The translations under genes were made by a program, and so were the position numbers. The notes beneath the pieces are model-generated. The model saw only the letters and a list, made by a program, of their open reading frames with translations, had not been told where the DNA came from and did not search any database. Shown here one piece after another: positions 7,375 through 14,699 of a stretch of 17,467 bases of DNA; positions within the stretch are counted from its first letter, which is position 1, and every line of letters begins with the position of its first letter. The stretch comes from Actinomycetes bacterium (GTDB lineage Bacteria > Actinomycetota > Acidimicrobiia > Acidimicrobiales > Microtrichaceae). The stretch is from NCBI GenBank assembly GCA_023423475.1, contig JAFAFN010000271.1:1-17467 (forward strand), written 5' to 3'.

Positions 7375-7421
7375 GTGACCTGGCGAGACAACTGGACTAC
7401 TATTTGGACACATGTCCAGTT
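7375..7421 (+). promoter_or_regulatory. Leaderless promoter with nested TetR-type operator
   Basis: A -35-like GTGACC (7375-7380), a 17-bp spacer and -10 TACTAT (7398-7403) predict transcription starting at about 7410-7412, which is the ATG of the TetR gene (7412). No Shine-Dalgarno precedes it, so the mRNA is probably leaderless. Two palindromes overlap: a perfect TGGACA-CA-TGTCCA (7405-7418) containing the start codon, and wider 8-bp arms AACTGGAC (7390-7397) and GTCCAGTT (7414-7421). Three TGGAC half-sites result. A repressor bound here would cover the -10 and the start. The same site may influence the divergent dioxygenase, whose own promoter I could not identify. Confidence 0.65.
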
Positions 7422-8053
7422 CTGTCGGTTCCGCAACACCGAGCGCCACCGCCTCGAGTGCCTCGACATCGGCCACGGCGCCCGCGCGTGGGACCACCGA
7501 GTCGACGCGCCGACACCTGTCCGACAAGCAGGCCCAGACGGTCGACCGGCTCGTCGTCGCGGCGGTCGAGGAGCTGCGCGAGATGGGCTACGACGGGCTC
7601 ACCGTGCGCAACGTCGCTCGCCGGGCCGGCGTCGCACCTGCGACCGCCTACAACTACTTCACCTCTCGCGACCACCTGGTGGCCGAGGTCTTCTGGCGTC
7701 GCCTGAAGGCGCTGCCCGAGACCCGTCTCGACGGTCGCACGGCGACCACCCGCAGGGTGAGCGACACGATGGCCGACATGACCCTGCTGGTCGCGGATGA
7801 GCCGGAGCTGGCCACCGCCTGCACGGTGGCGATGCTGGCCAGCGACCCGGATGTGAAGCTCCTGCGTGATCGCATCGGCGGGGAGTGGCATCGTCGCCTC
7901 GAGGCCGCACTCGGCGACGCCGCGGACCCGGTCGTGCTGTCCACGCTCGAGTTCGCCGTCTCGGGTGCGCTGCTGCGCGCGGGGATGGGGCACATGGGCT
8001 ACGACGAGCTGCCCGCCGAGATGGCGCGGGTGGTCGAGTTGGTCGTGAAGTGA
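7412..8053 (+). CDS. TetR-family regulator of the P450/CYP51 operon
   Basis: A 213-aa protein. Residues 1-35 are Ser/Thr/Ala-rich and probably disordered. The TetR_N DNA-binding domain follows: DRLVVAAVEELREMGYDGL then the HTH LTVRNVARRAGVAPATAYNY (63-82) and FTSRDHLVAEVFW. The remainder is the helical ligand/dimer domain, not assignable to a named subfamily. Its first position in a run of co-oriented genes and its length resemble Rv0767c beside cyp123/cyp51 in M. tuberculosis (from memory). The ATG at 7412 is chosen for its match to the predicted transcription start; no downstream in-frame ATG precedes the HTH. The P450 begins 16 bp after the stop. It likely represses its own operon through the palindromes over its start codon. 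The inducer, probably a lipophilic substrate or CoA ester, is unknown. Confidence 0.88.
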   Translation: MSSSVGSATPSATASSASTSATAPARGTTESTRRHLSDKQAQTVDRLVVAAVEELREMGYDGLTVRNVARRAGVAPATAYNYFTSRDHLVAEVFWRRLKALPETRLDGRTATTRRVSDTMADMTLLVADEPELATACTVAMLASDPDVKLLRDRIGGEWHRRLEAALGDAADPVVLSTLEFAVSGALLRAGMGHMGYDELPAEMARVVELVVK

Positions 8054-8069
8054 CCGGGGGAGAGGGACT

Positions 8070-9323
8070 GTGAGCACGACGAGCGAGGCACCGGGGCGGA
8101 GCGCGCCGGAGTACAACCCGTACTCCTACGAGATCCACGAGGACCCGTATCCGACCTACGAGCGCCTGCGTGAAGAGGCGCCGCTGTACCACAACGAGGA
8201 CATGGGCTTCTGGGCGCTGTCGCGCCACGCCGATGTGATCGAGGGCTTCCGCGACAACGAGCGCCTGTCGAACGCACACGGCGTGTCGCTCGACCCAGCG
8301 GCATCGGGACCGCACGCCCACAAGACGATGTCGTTCCTGGCGATGGACCCGCCGATGCACGGCCGCATGCGCGGGCTGGTGTCCAAGGGCTTCACCCCTC
8401 GGCGGGTCGCAGCACTCGAGCCGCGCATCCGTAAGATCGCCCGGGAGTACATCGCGTCGATGCTCGAACGCCGCGACGACCTGGACTTCATCTCGGACTT
8501 CGCCGGCCGACTCCCCATGGACGTCATCTCCGAGATGATGGGCGTGCCCATCTCGGACCGCGAGGAGCTGCGCCGGTTGTCGGACCTGCTGGTCCACCGC
8601 GAGGAGGGCGTCGACGACGTCCCGCCCGAAGGTGTGGCAGCGGCGCTCGAGCTCGTCGTCTACTACACCGACATGCTCGCCCAGCGGAAGGCGACGCCGA
8701 CCGACGACATCACCTCGGCACTGCTCGCCGCCGAGATCGACGGCGACCGTCTCACCGACGACGAGATCATCGGCTTCCTCTTCCTCATGGTCGTCGCGGG
8801 CAACGAGACGACCACCAAGTTGCTCGCGAACGCCTGGTACTGGGGCTGGATGAACCCCGACCAGCGCGACAAGCCCTTCGCCGACCCCGGCCGCATCCCG
8901 ATGTGGATCGAGGAGACCCTGCGCTACGACACGTCGTCGCAGATGCTCGCCCGCATCGCGACCGAGGACATCGAGCTCTACGACCGGGTCATCCCCGCGG
9001 GGGACCGGGTCGTCCTGCTCGTCGGCTCCGCCAACCGCGATCCCCGGGTGTTCGCCGACGCGGACCGCTACGACCTCGATCGCGCCGAGCCGCTGCCGCA
9101 GCTCGCCAGCTTCGGCTTCGGCCGCCACTTCTGCCTCGGCGCCTCGTTGGCCCGTCTCGAGGCACGCGTCGCGCTCGAGGAGCTCGTCGCGGCGTTCTCG
9201 ACCTATGACATCGACCCCGCAGGGTTGGCCCGGGTGCACTCGGTCAACGTCCGCGGCTTCGCGGCGATGCCGACCTCGGTCGTGCCCCGCCCATCGTCCT
9301 CGTCCGCCAGAGAGGTGAACTGA
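8070..9323 (+). CDS. Cytochrome P450, CYP123-like
   Basis: A 417-aa soluble bacterial P450. Landmarks are the I-helix oxygen-activation motif AGNETT (243-248), K-helix ExxR (E282-R285, in EETLRYDTSSQ), and the heme loop FGFGRHFCLG with proximal thiolate C355. Segments such as VSKGFTPRR, LPMDVISEMMGVP and AGNETTTKLLANA match my recollection of mycobacterial CYP123 (Rv0766c). The start is GTG 8070, preceded by the purine-rich GGGGGAGAGGG; no better start lies between it and the TetR stop. The stop overlaps the next ATG (TGATG). It would hydroxylate a hydrophobic substrate using electrons from a ferredoxin, plausibly the one encoded at 11541. Family assignment to CYP123 is from memory of sequence and synteny; the substrate is unknown. 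Confidence 0.9.
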   Translation: MSTTSEAPGRSAPEYNPYSYEIHEDPYPTYERLREEAPLYHNEDMGFWALSRHADVIEGFRDNERLSNAHGVSLDPAASGPHAHKTMSFLAMDPPMHGRMRGLVSKGFTPRRVAALEPRIRKIAREYIASMLERRDDLDFISDFAGRLPMDVISEMMGVPISDREELRRLSDLLVHREEGVDDVPPEGVAAALELVVYYTDMLAQRKATPTDDITSALLAAEIDGDRLTDDEIIGFLFLMVVAGNETTTKLLANAWYWGWMNPDQRDKPFADPGRIPMWIEETLRYDTSSQMLARIATEDIELYDRVIPAGDRVVLLVGSANRDPRVFADADRYDLDRAEPLPQLASFGFGRHFCLGASLARLEARVALEELVAAFSTYDIDPAGLARVHSVNVRGFAAMPTSVVPRPSSSSAREVN

Positions 9324-10120
9324 TGCCCCGCTTCGTCCCCCACCCCGACCGCCGCAGCGCGGTGATCACCGGCGCCTCGTCCGGGATCGGTCGGGCGACC
9401 GCCGAGGTGCTCGCTGCGGCGGGCCACCCCGTGGTGCTCGGTGCCCGACGTGTCGACCGCTGCGAGGACACCGCGGCGGCCATCCGCGACGCCGGTGGCG
9501 AGGCGATCGCGCTGTCGCTGGACCTCACCGACAACGAGTCGATCGCGGCGTTCGCCCGCGACGCCGAGGCGAAGATGGGCCCGACCGAGATCCTGGTGTC
9601 GAACGCCGGCGACGTGCAGCCCATCACCACCGTCGGCGCCTCGCCCGAGGAGTTCACGCGTCAGCTGCAGGTCAACCTGCTCGGCGCCCAGGCACTCGTG
9701 CACTCGGTGGTTCCCGCCATGTTCGATCGGGGCCGGGGCGACGTCGTGTTCGTGACGTCCGAGGTGGCGCTCAACCCGCGCACGCACATGGCGGCCTACG
9801 TCGCGTCCAAGGCGGGCCTCGAGGGCTTCGCCCATGCCATGGCGATGGAGTGCGAGGGCACCGGGGTGCGGGTCGGGATCGTGCGACCCGGGCCCTCGAC
9901 CACCGAGCAGGGCACGGGCTGGACCGAGGACGCCGTCAACGAGGTCGTCGCGTCCTGGAGCCACTGGGGGCTGCTGCGCCACAACGGCGCGCTGCGGCCG
10001 ACCGAGCTCGCCGGCGCCGTGCTGGCGATGGTCTCGGCGCCGAAGGGCACCCGCTACGCGGTGCTCGAGGTGCAACCGGAAGCACCGCTGGTGCGCGATC
10101 CGTCCAAGGGGGACTCATGA
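9323..10120 (+). CDS. Short-chain dehydrogenase/reductase (Rv0765c-like)
   Basis: A 265-aa classical SDR. The Rossmann cofactor motif is TGASSGIG (16-23). ARR after the second strand suggests NADP(H) preference. NAG (94-96) stabilises the central sheet. Catalytic residues are S146, Y159 and K163 (YVASK), with an Asn at 118 completing the tetrad. The opening MPRFVPHPDRRSAVITGAS matches the style of the SDR between cyp123 and cyp51 in mycobacteria (Rv0765c, from memory). The start overlaps the upstream P450 stop by 1 bp and the stop overlaps the CYP51 ATG by 4 bp, so translation is coupled to both P450s. It probably interconverts an alcohol and a ketone or aldehyde generated by one of them. Substrate unknown. 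Confidence 0.9.
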   Translation: MPRFVPHPDRRSAVITGASSGIGRATAEVLAAAGHPVVLGARRVDRCEDTAAAIRDAGGEAIALSLDLTDNESIAAFARDAEAKMGPTEILVSNAGDVQPITTVGASPEEFTRQLQVNLLGAQALVHSVVPAMFDRGRGDVVFVTSEVALNPRTHMAAYVASKAGLEGFAHAMAMECEGTGVRVGIVRPGPSTTEQGTGWTEDAVNEVVASWSHWGLLRHNGALRPTELAGAVLAMVSAPKGTRYAVLEVQPEAPLVRDPSKGDS

Positions 10121-11541
10121 CGAACACCATCCCGCCAGTACCCAGCATCCCGCCCCGACCGATCCCGAAGGTGTCCGGCGACGACGGCGACACCGGCCAC
10201 CTCGAGGAGCTGCGCGTCGACCCGATCGGCCTGATGCAGCGGGTCCGCGACGAGTGCGGTGACGTGGGCGAGTTCCGCCTCGCCGACAAGGACGTGGTGC
10301 TGCTGACCGGAGCCGACGCCAACGAGGTCTTCTTCCGGGCATCCGACGAGGAGCTCGACCAGGCGGCGGCGTACCCGTTCATGACCCCGGTGTTCGGCGA
10401 GGGCGTCGTGTTCGACGCGAGCCCCGAGGACCGTCGACGGGCGCTGCACAACCAGTCGCTGCGCGACAAGTTCATGCGCGGCCACGCCGAGACGATCCAG
10501 CGAGAGGTCGACCGCATGGTCGCCAACCTCGACGACTCCGGAGAGATCGACCTGCTCGACTTCTTCGCCGAGCTGACGATCTACACGTCCTCGTCGTGCC
10601 TCATCGGGCCGAAGTTCCGTGAGGACCTCGACGTGCGCTACTCGCAGGTCTTCCACGGCCTCGAGCAGGGCACCGACGCCCTCGCCTTCGTCGACCCCTA
10701 CCTCGACATCGAGAGCTTCCGCGTGCGGGACCGGTCGCGTGCGCAGCTGGTCGAGATGATCGACGGGATCCTCGACAAGCGGCGAGCGGCACCGGCACCC
10801 GACAAGGACGACATGGACCTCGTGGACGTGCTGCTCTCGATCAAGGACGAGGACGGCAACCCGCAGTTCGACGCCGACATCATCACGGGCATGTTCATCT
10901 CGATGATGTTCGCCGGGCACCACACGACCTCGGGCACCGCGGCGTGGACCCTCATCGAGTTGCTGCGGAACCCGGAGCACCTCGACGCCGTCACCGTCGA
11001 GCTCGACGAGCTCTACGCCGATGGCTCCGACGTCAGCTACCAGGCGCTGCGCGAGATCCCGTACCTCGAGTCGTCGATCAAGGAGGCGTTGCGCCTCCAT
11101 CCGCCGCTCATCCTGCTGCTCCGACTGGCGGCGGTGCCCTTCGAGGTCGAGGGCTACACCGTCGATGCCGGCAAGCTCGTCGGCGCGTCGCTCACGGTGT
11201 CGAACCGACTGCCAGAAGCCTTCCCCGACCACGACGCGTACGACCCCACGCGCTACCTCGACCCTCGCAACGAGGACACCGAGAACCCGTGGAACTGGAT
11301 CCCCTTCGGCGCCGGTCGTCACCGCTGCGTCGGTGCCAACTTCGCCATGATGCAGCTCAAGGCGATCTTCTCGGTCCTGCTCCAGGACTGGACCTTCGAG
11401 CTCGCCCAGCCCGCCGAGTCCTACCGCAACGACCACTCGAAGATGGTCGTGCAGCTCGAGCAGCCGTGCCGTGTGCGGTACCGCCGCCGGGAGCGTCCGG
11501 CGCCCGCGGCCTCATCGGAGACCGTGGACGAGGTCGCCTGA
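10117..11541 (+). CDS. cyp51: CYP51, sterol 14-alpha-demethylase family P450
   Basis: A 474-aa P450 that reads as a clear CYP51. It opens with HLEELRVDPIGLMQRVRDEC, has the CYP51-specific B-C loop YPFMTPVFGEGVVFDASPE beginning at Y86, the I-helix motif AGHHTT (266-271) with the family histidines, K-helix ExxR in KEALRLHPP, and heme loop FGAGRHRCVG with C404. Positions track M. tuberculosis CYP51 with a constant offset of 10 (Y76, H259 and C394 there, from memory). The N-terminus is about 10 residues longer and an Ala/Glu-rich C-terminal tail extends it further. ATG 10117 overlaps the SDR stop and has AAGGGGG upstream. The family removes the sterol 14-alpha-methyl group in three oxidations, releasing formate. 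Most actinobacteria do not make sterols, so the physiological substrate is uncertain. Confidence 0.96.
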   Translation: MTNTIPPVPSIPPRPIPKVSGDDGDTGHLEELRVDPIGLMQRVRDECGDVGEFRLADKDVVLLTGADANEVFFRASDEELDQAAAYPFMTPVFGEGVVFDASPEDRRRALHNQSLRDKFMRGHAETIQREVDRMVANLDDSGEIDLLDFFAELTIYTSSSCLIGPKFREDLDVRYSQVFHGLEQGTDALAFVDPYLDIESFRVRDRSRAQLVEMIDGILDKRRAAPAPDKDDMDLVDVLLSIKDEDGNPQFDADIITGMFISMMFAGHHTTSGTAAWTLIELLRNPEHLDAVTVELDELYADGSDVSYQALREIPYLESSIKEALRLHPPLILLLRLAAVPFEVEGYTVDAGKLVGASLTVSNRLPEAFPDHDAYDPTRYLDPRNEDTENPWNWIPFGAGRHRCVGANFAMMQLKAIFSVLLQDWTFELAQPAESYRNDHSKMVVQLEQPCRVRYRRRERPAPAASSETVDEVA

Positions 11542-11741
11542 TGGGCCTGCGCATCGTGGTCGACATGGACCTGTGCCAGGGCCACGGCGTCTGCGAGTCC
11601 GAGGCGCCCGACATCTTCGAGGTCGACCGCGACCGCAAGGTCGAGGTGCTCGAGCAGTCGCCGGGCGACGAGCACCGCAAGAGCCTCGAGCTCGCCGTGA
11701 AGTACTGCCCGACGCACGCTCTGTCGCTCGTCGAGGACTGA
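11541..11741 (+). CDS. 3Fe-4S ferredoxin, CYP51 redox partner
   Basis: A 66-aa ferredoxin typical of those encoded beside actinobacterial P450s. The cluster motif is C-Q-G-H-G-V-C (C12, C18) plus a distal Cys in KYCPTHAL. His15 replaces the Cys that would ligate a fourth iron, so a [3Fe-4S] cluster is expected. It is acidic, suiting docking to the basic proximal face of a P450. The start overlaps the CYP51 stop by 1 bp (TGATG), so the two are translationally coupled. It corresponds to Rv0763c next to cyp51 in M. tuberculosis (from memory). It would carry electrons to CYP51 and possibly to the CYP123-like enzyme. No ferredoxin reductase is encoded in the window, so the reductase must come from elsewhere. 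Confidence 0.95.
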   Translation: MGLRIVVDMDLCQGHGVCESEAPDIFEVDRDRKVEVLEQSPGDEHRKSLELAVKYCPTHALSLVED

Positions 11742-11742
11742 C

Positions 11743-11761
11743 GCCCGACGCCACGCCGGGC
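11743..11761. other. Small imperfect hairpin after the ferredoxin gene
   Basis: Seven base pairs with one mismatch and a 3-nt loop form between GCCCGACG and the complementary CGCCGGGC, starting 1 bp after the ferredoxin stop. There is no T-tract. A short 7-bp tandem repeat (ACACCGA, 11772-11785, partly continued to 11792) follows, just before the next Shine-Dalgarno. The 65-bp gap is the largest inside the plus-strand unit and could be a point of mRNA processing, attenuation or a second promoter. I see no clear -10 or -35. Confidence 0.25.
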
Positions 11762-11806
11762 ACCGATCTACACACCGAACACCGAACACCACCAGGGGGA
11801 ACCACG

Positions 11807-12364
11807 ATGACCGCCTACCCGCGCGACGAGATCGAAGCGATGGTCGAGCGTTGGCTCGACGTCAACCGACAGGCCGAGGCCTCGGGGGACTGGCGACTGA
11901 TGGCCGACTGCTACGCCGAGGACGCCACCTACGGCTGGAACTACGGGCCGAACGTCAACTTCATGGCCGTGGGACGGGACCAGATCAGGGACTGGGCGAT
12001 CGGGCTCGAGATGGACGGCCTCGACGGCTGGACCTACCCGTACGAGCAGATCCTGATCGACGAGAAGGCCGGTCAGGTGATCGGTCTGTGGCGCCAGGTC
12101 GCGGACGCCCGCCGGGAGGACGGCTCGACCTACGAGATCGCCGGCATCGGTGGCAGCTGGTTCAAGTACGGCGGCGACATGGAGTGGGCCTGGCAGCGTG
12201 ACTGGTTCGACCTGGGCAACGCGGCGTCCCTCTTCTTCGAGATGATGTCGGCGAACGTGCTGTCCGACGGCATGACCGCACGCATGAACCGCTCGCTCGG
12301 TCGCGAGCCGGGTCACTACTCGCTGGCGGACACGCCCGTCTCGCTGTGGCCCACCGAGCGATGA
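11807..12364 (+). CDS. NTF2/SnoaL-like protein (Rv0762c-like)
   Basis: A 185-aa protein with the cone-shaped NTF2-like pattern: an N-terminal helix with AMVERWLDVNRQAEASGDWR, then MADCYAEDATYGWNYGP, typical of SnoaL/ketosteroid-isomerase-like folds where an acid residue sits in the pocket, followed by strands around QVIGLWRQVAD and EIAGIGGSWFKYG. The C-terminal 45 residues extend beyond a minimal NTF2 domain. The ATG at 11807 has AGGGGGA (11794-11800) 6 nt upstream; frames extending further upstream would run into the ferredoxin. The stop overlaps the aldehyde dehydrogenase ATG (ATGA). From memory it corresponds to Rv0762c (about 181 aa) beside the ferredoxin in M. tuberculosis. It may bind or isomerise a steroid-like intermediate, or be a non-catalytic binding protein. 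Function is unproven. Confidence 0.82.
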   Translation: MTAYPRDEIEAMVERWLDVNRQAEASGDWRLMADCYAEDATYGWNYGPNVNFMAVGRDQIRDWAIGLEMDGLDGWTYPYEQILIDEKAGQVIGLWRQVADARREDGSTYEIAGIGGSWFKYGGDMEWAWQRDWFDLGNAASLFFEMMSANVLSDGMTARMNRSLGREPGHYSLADTPVSLWPTER

Positions 12365-13851
12365 CGCACGACGCCGTCGACCCCACGGCGCTCGCCGGCC
12401 TCGATCGACTGCTGATCGACGGCGAGCTGGTCCCCGCCACAGGTGGTGGCACCTTCGAGACGCTGAACCCGGCGACCGAAGAGGTCCTCGGCGTCGCCGC
12501 GGACGGCACCGCCGAGGACATGGACGCCGCCATCGGTGCCGCTCGACGCGCCTTCGACGACGGCGCCTGGGCATCGGATCCGACGTTCCGAGCGCACTGC
12601 CTGCGACAGCTGCGAGATGCGCTGCAGGCCCAGGGCGAGCAGCTGCGAGCGCTGACGACCGCCGAGGTCGGGGCGCCCGCGTTCCTCACCTCCGGCCCGC
12701 AGTTCGACGCGCCGGTCGAGGACCTCGGCTGGTACGCGGACCTGCTCGACTCCTACGACGGCTGGACCACCGACCTGGGCGAGGCGTCGCCCGTCGGGGT
12801 GAAGAGCCAGCGCTACCTCTGGCGCGAGCCGGCGGGTGTGGTCGGCGCGATCACGCCGTGGAACTTCCCGCACCAGATCAACTTCGCCAAGCTCGGCCCT
12901 GCGCTCGCCGCGGGCTGCACGGTCGTGCTGAAGCCGGCGCCCGACACGCCGTGGTGCGCGAGCGCCGTGGCGGCGATCGCCGCCGAGCACACCGACATCC
13001 CCGCCGGGGTGCTCAACGTCGTCAACAGCTCGGACCACGCGCTCGGGGCGCAGCTCTCGGGTGACCCACGGGTCGACGTGGTGTCGTTCACCGGGTCGAC
13101 CGCCACCGGGCGGGCGGTCATGCGCACCGCGGCGGAGCACATCACCAAGGTGTTCCTCGAGCTGGGCGGCAAGTCGGCCTTCATCGTGCTCGACGACGCA
13201 GATGTCGCCTCGGCGGCCGGGCTCGCCGGGTTCATGGTGAGCACCCACGCCGGACAGGGCTGCGCCATCACCACCCGGCTGCTGGTCCCGCGCTCGAAGC
13301 TCGACGACGTCGTCGACGCCGCGGCGGCGACCATGGGCGCGCTCGCCGCGGGCGATCCGTCGCAGCCGGGCACGATCTGCGGACCGGTCATCTCCGCCCG
13401 CCAGCGCGAGCGGATCGAGGGCTACCTGCAGCTCGCGAAGGACGAAGGTGCGACCTTCGCCATCGGAGGCGGCCGGTCCCCGAACTTCGAGCGCGGCTAC
13501 TTCATCGACCCGACGCTCGTCGTGGGACTCGACAACTCCTCCCGGGTCGCCCGCGAGGAGATCTTCGGGCCCGTGCTCACGGTGATCCCCAACGGCGACA
13601 CCGACGACGCCGTCGCCATCGCGAACGACTCGCCCTACGGCCTGTCCGGCGCGGTCTTCGGTGCCGACGAGGACCGGGCGCTCGACGTCGCCCGGCGCAT
13701 CCGCACCGGCACGCTCGCGGTCAACGGCGGCGTCTGGTACTCGGCGGACGTGCCCTTCGGCGGGTACAAGCAGTCCGGCATCGGCCGGGAGATGGGCACG
13801 CTCGGCTTCGAGGAGTACCTCGAGACCAAGGCCATCGCGATCGGGCGCTGA
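12361..13851 (+). CDS. NAD(P)-dependent aldehyde dehydrogenase (AldA/Rv0768-like)
   Basis: A 496-aa aldehyde dehydrogenase of normal length. Motifs include ITPWNFP in the Rossmann domain, the cofactor-clamping FTGSTATG, the general-base Glu in LELGGKSAF (E267), the nucleophile in AGQGC (C301), and EEIFGPVLTV and NGGVWYSADVPFGGYKQSG near the C-terminus. All catalytic residues are present. ATG 12361 overlaps the previous stop by 4 bp; an in-frame GTG at 12346 would add five residues and is less likely. It would oxidise an aldehyde to an acid with NAD(P)+. In this operon the substrate could be an aldehyde formed by P450 oxidation and SDR activity. It matches aldA (Rv0768) in the mycobacterial CYP51 neighbourhood (from memory). 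It also resembles betaine and aromatic aldehyde dehydrogenases, so specificity is open. Confidence 0.93.
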   Translation: MTHDAVDPTALAGLDRLLIDGELVPATGGGTFETLNPATEEVLGVAADGTAEDMDAAIGAARRAFDDGAWASDPTFRAHCLRQLRDALQAQGEQLRALTTAEVGAPAFLTSGPQFDAPVEDLGWYADLLDSYDGWTTDLGEASPVGVKSQRYLWREPAGVVGAITPWNFPHQINFAKLGPALAAGCTVVLKPAPDTPWCASAVAAIAAEHTDIPAGVLNVVNSSDHALGAQLSGDPRVDVVSFTGSTATGRAVMRTAAEHITKVFLELGGKSAFIVLDDADVASAAGLAGFMVSTHAGQGCAITTRLLVPRSKLDDVVDAAAATMGALAAGDPSQPGTICGPVISARQRERIEGYLQLAKDEGATFAIGGGRSPNFERGYFIDPTLVVGLDNSSRVAREEIFGPVLTVIPNGDTDDAVAIANDSPYGLSGAVFGADEDRALDVARRIRTGTLAVNGGVWYSADVPFGGYKQSGIGREMGTLGFEEYLETKAIAIGR

Positions 13852-13888
13852 CCGGGCGATGAACGAACGGACGACGAAGGGGGAACAC

Positions 13889-14644
13889 GTGGGGAATCGA
13901 TTCGAGGGTGCGGTGAGCATCGTCACCGGATCGGCCGGCGGCATCGGCGAGGAGTACGCCCGTTCGCTCGCCGCCGAGGGTGCGGCGGTCGTCGTGGCCG
14001 ACATCGACGTCGACCGAGCGACCAAGGTCGCCGAGGACATCGTCGCCGGTGGTGGTCGGGCGCTCGGCGTGCGCGTGGATGTGTCCGATCCGGACTCGAC
14101 ACGTGAGATGGCCGCAGCGACCATGGCCGAGTTCGGTCGGATCGACCACCTGGTCAACAACGCGGCGATCTTCGGTGGCATGGAGATCGACCTGCTGCTC
14201 ACCGTCGACTGGGACTACTACCGGCGATTCATGAGCGTGAACATGGACGGCGCGCTGCTGTGCATCCGGGCGTGCTGGGAGCACATGGCCGCAGGTGGTG
14301 GCGGTGCGATCGTCAACCAGTCGTCGACCGCCGCGTGGATGTACGCCAACTACTACGGGCTCGCGAAGTCCGGCATCAACGGCATGACGATCCAGCTCGC
14401 CCACGAGCTCGGTGGCTCGAACATCCGCATCAACGCGATCGCGCCGGGCCCGACCGATACCGAGGCGTCGCGCACCGTGGTGCCCGGCTCGATCATGGAC
14501 GACATCGTCAAGGGCCTCGCCATCAAGCGGCGCGGAACCCCCGAGGACATGGCGAACATGTTGAAGTTCCTGCTCTCGGACGAGTCCAGCTGGATCACCG
14601 GGCAGATCTTCAACGTCGACGGCGGTCAGGTCGTCCGAGCATGA
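13889..14644 (+). CDS. Short-chain dehydrogenase/reductase (Rv0769-like)
   Basis: A 251-aa classical SDR. It has TGSAGGIG (13-20), an Asp-rich VVVADIDVD after strand 2 that favours NAD(H), NNAA (90-93), and the active site NQSS...YYGLAK with Y156 and K160. The serine candidates S145/S146 are only 10-11 residues before the Tyr instead of about 13. The C-terminus is the usual WITGQIFNVDGGQ. GTG 13889 is preferred because AAGGGGG (13877-13883) is spaced 5 nt from it; ATG 13859 would add 10 residues and has no ribosome site. It lies 37 bp after the aldehyde dehydrogenase and closely resembles Rv0769 (248 aa, from memory). It probably oxidises or reduces a secondary alcohol or ketone of the operon substrate. 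Confidence 0.92.
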   Translation: MGNRFEGAVSIVTGSAGGIGEEYARSLAAEGAAVVVADIDVDRATKVAEDIVAGGGRALGVRVDVSDPDSTREMAAATMAEFGRIDHLVNNAAIFGGMEIDLLLTVDWDYYRRFMSVNMDGALLCIRACWEHMAAGGGGAIVNQSSTAAWMYANYYGLAKSGINGMTIQLAHELGGSNIRINAIAPGPTDTEASRTVVPGSIMDDIVKGLAIKRRGTPEDMANMLKFLLSDESSWITGQIFNVDGGQVVRA

Positions 14645-14699
14645 GCGGCATCGGAGCGATCGTGCGGCGCGACGGTGGACACGACGAGGGAGGCCGAGC

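Noticed and set aside
7302..7469. Longer N-terminus for the intradiol dioxygenase starting at 7469
   Set aside because: It would place the export signal some 70 residues inside the protein and run through the TetR promoter and start codon.
7659..9239. 526-codon minus-strand frame opposite the TetR and CYP123-like genes
   Set aside because: It has Arg/Glu/Val-rich composition with no motif. The plus strand has TetR and P450 signatures over the same bases.
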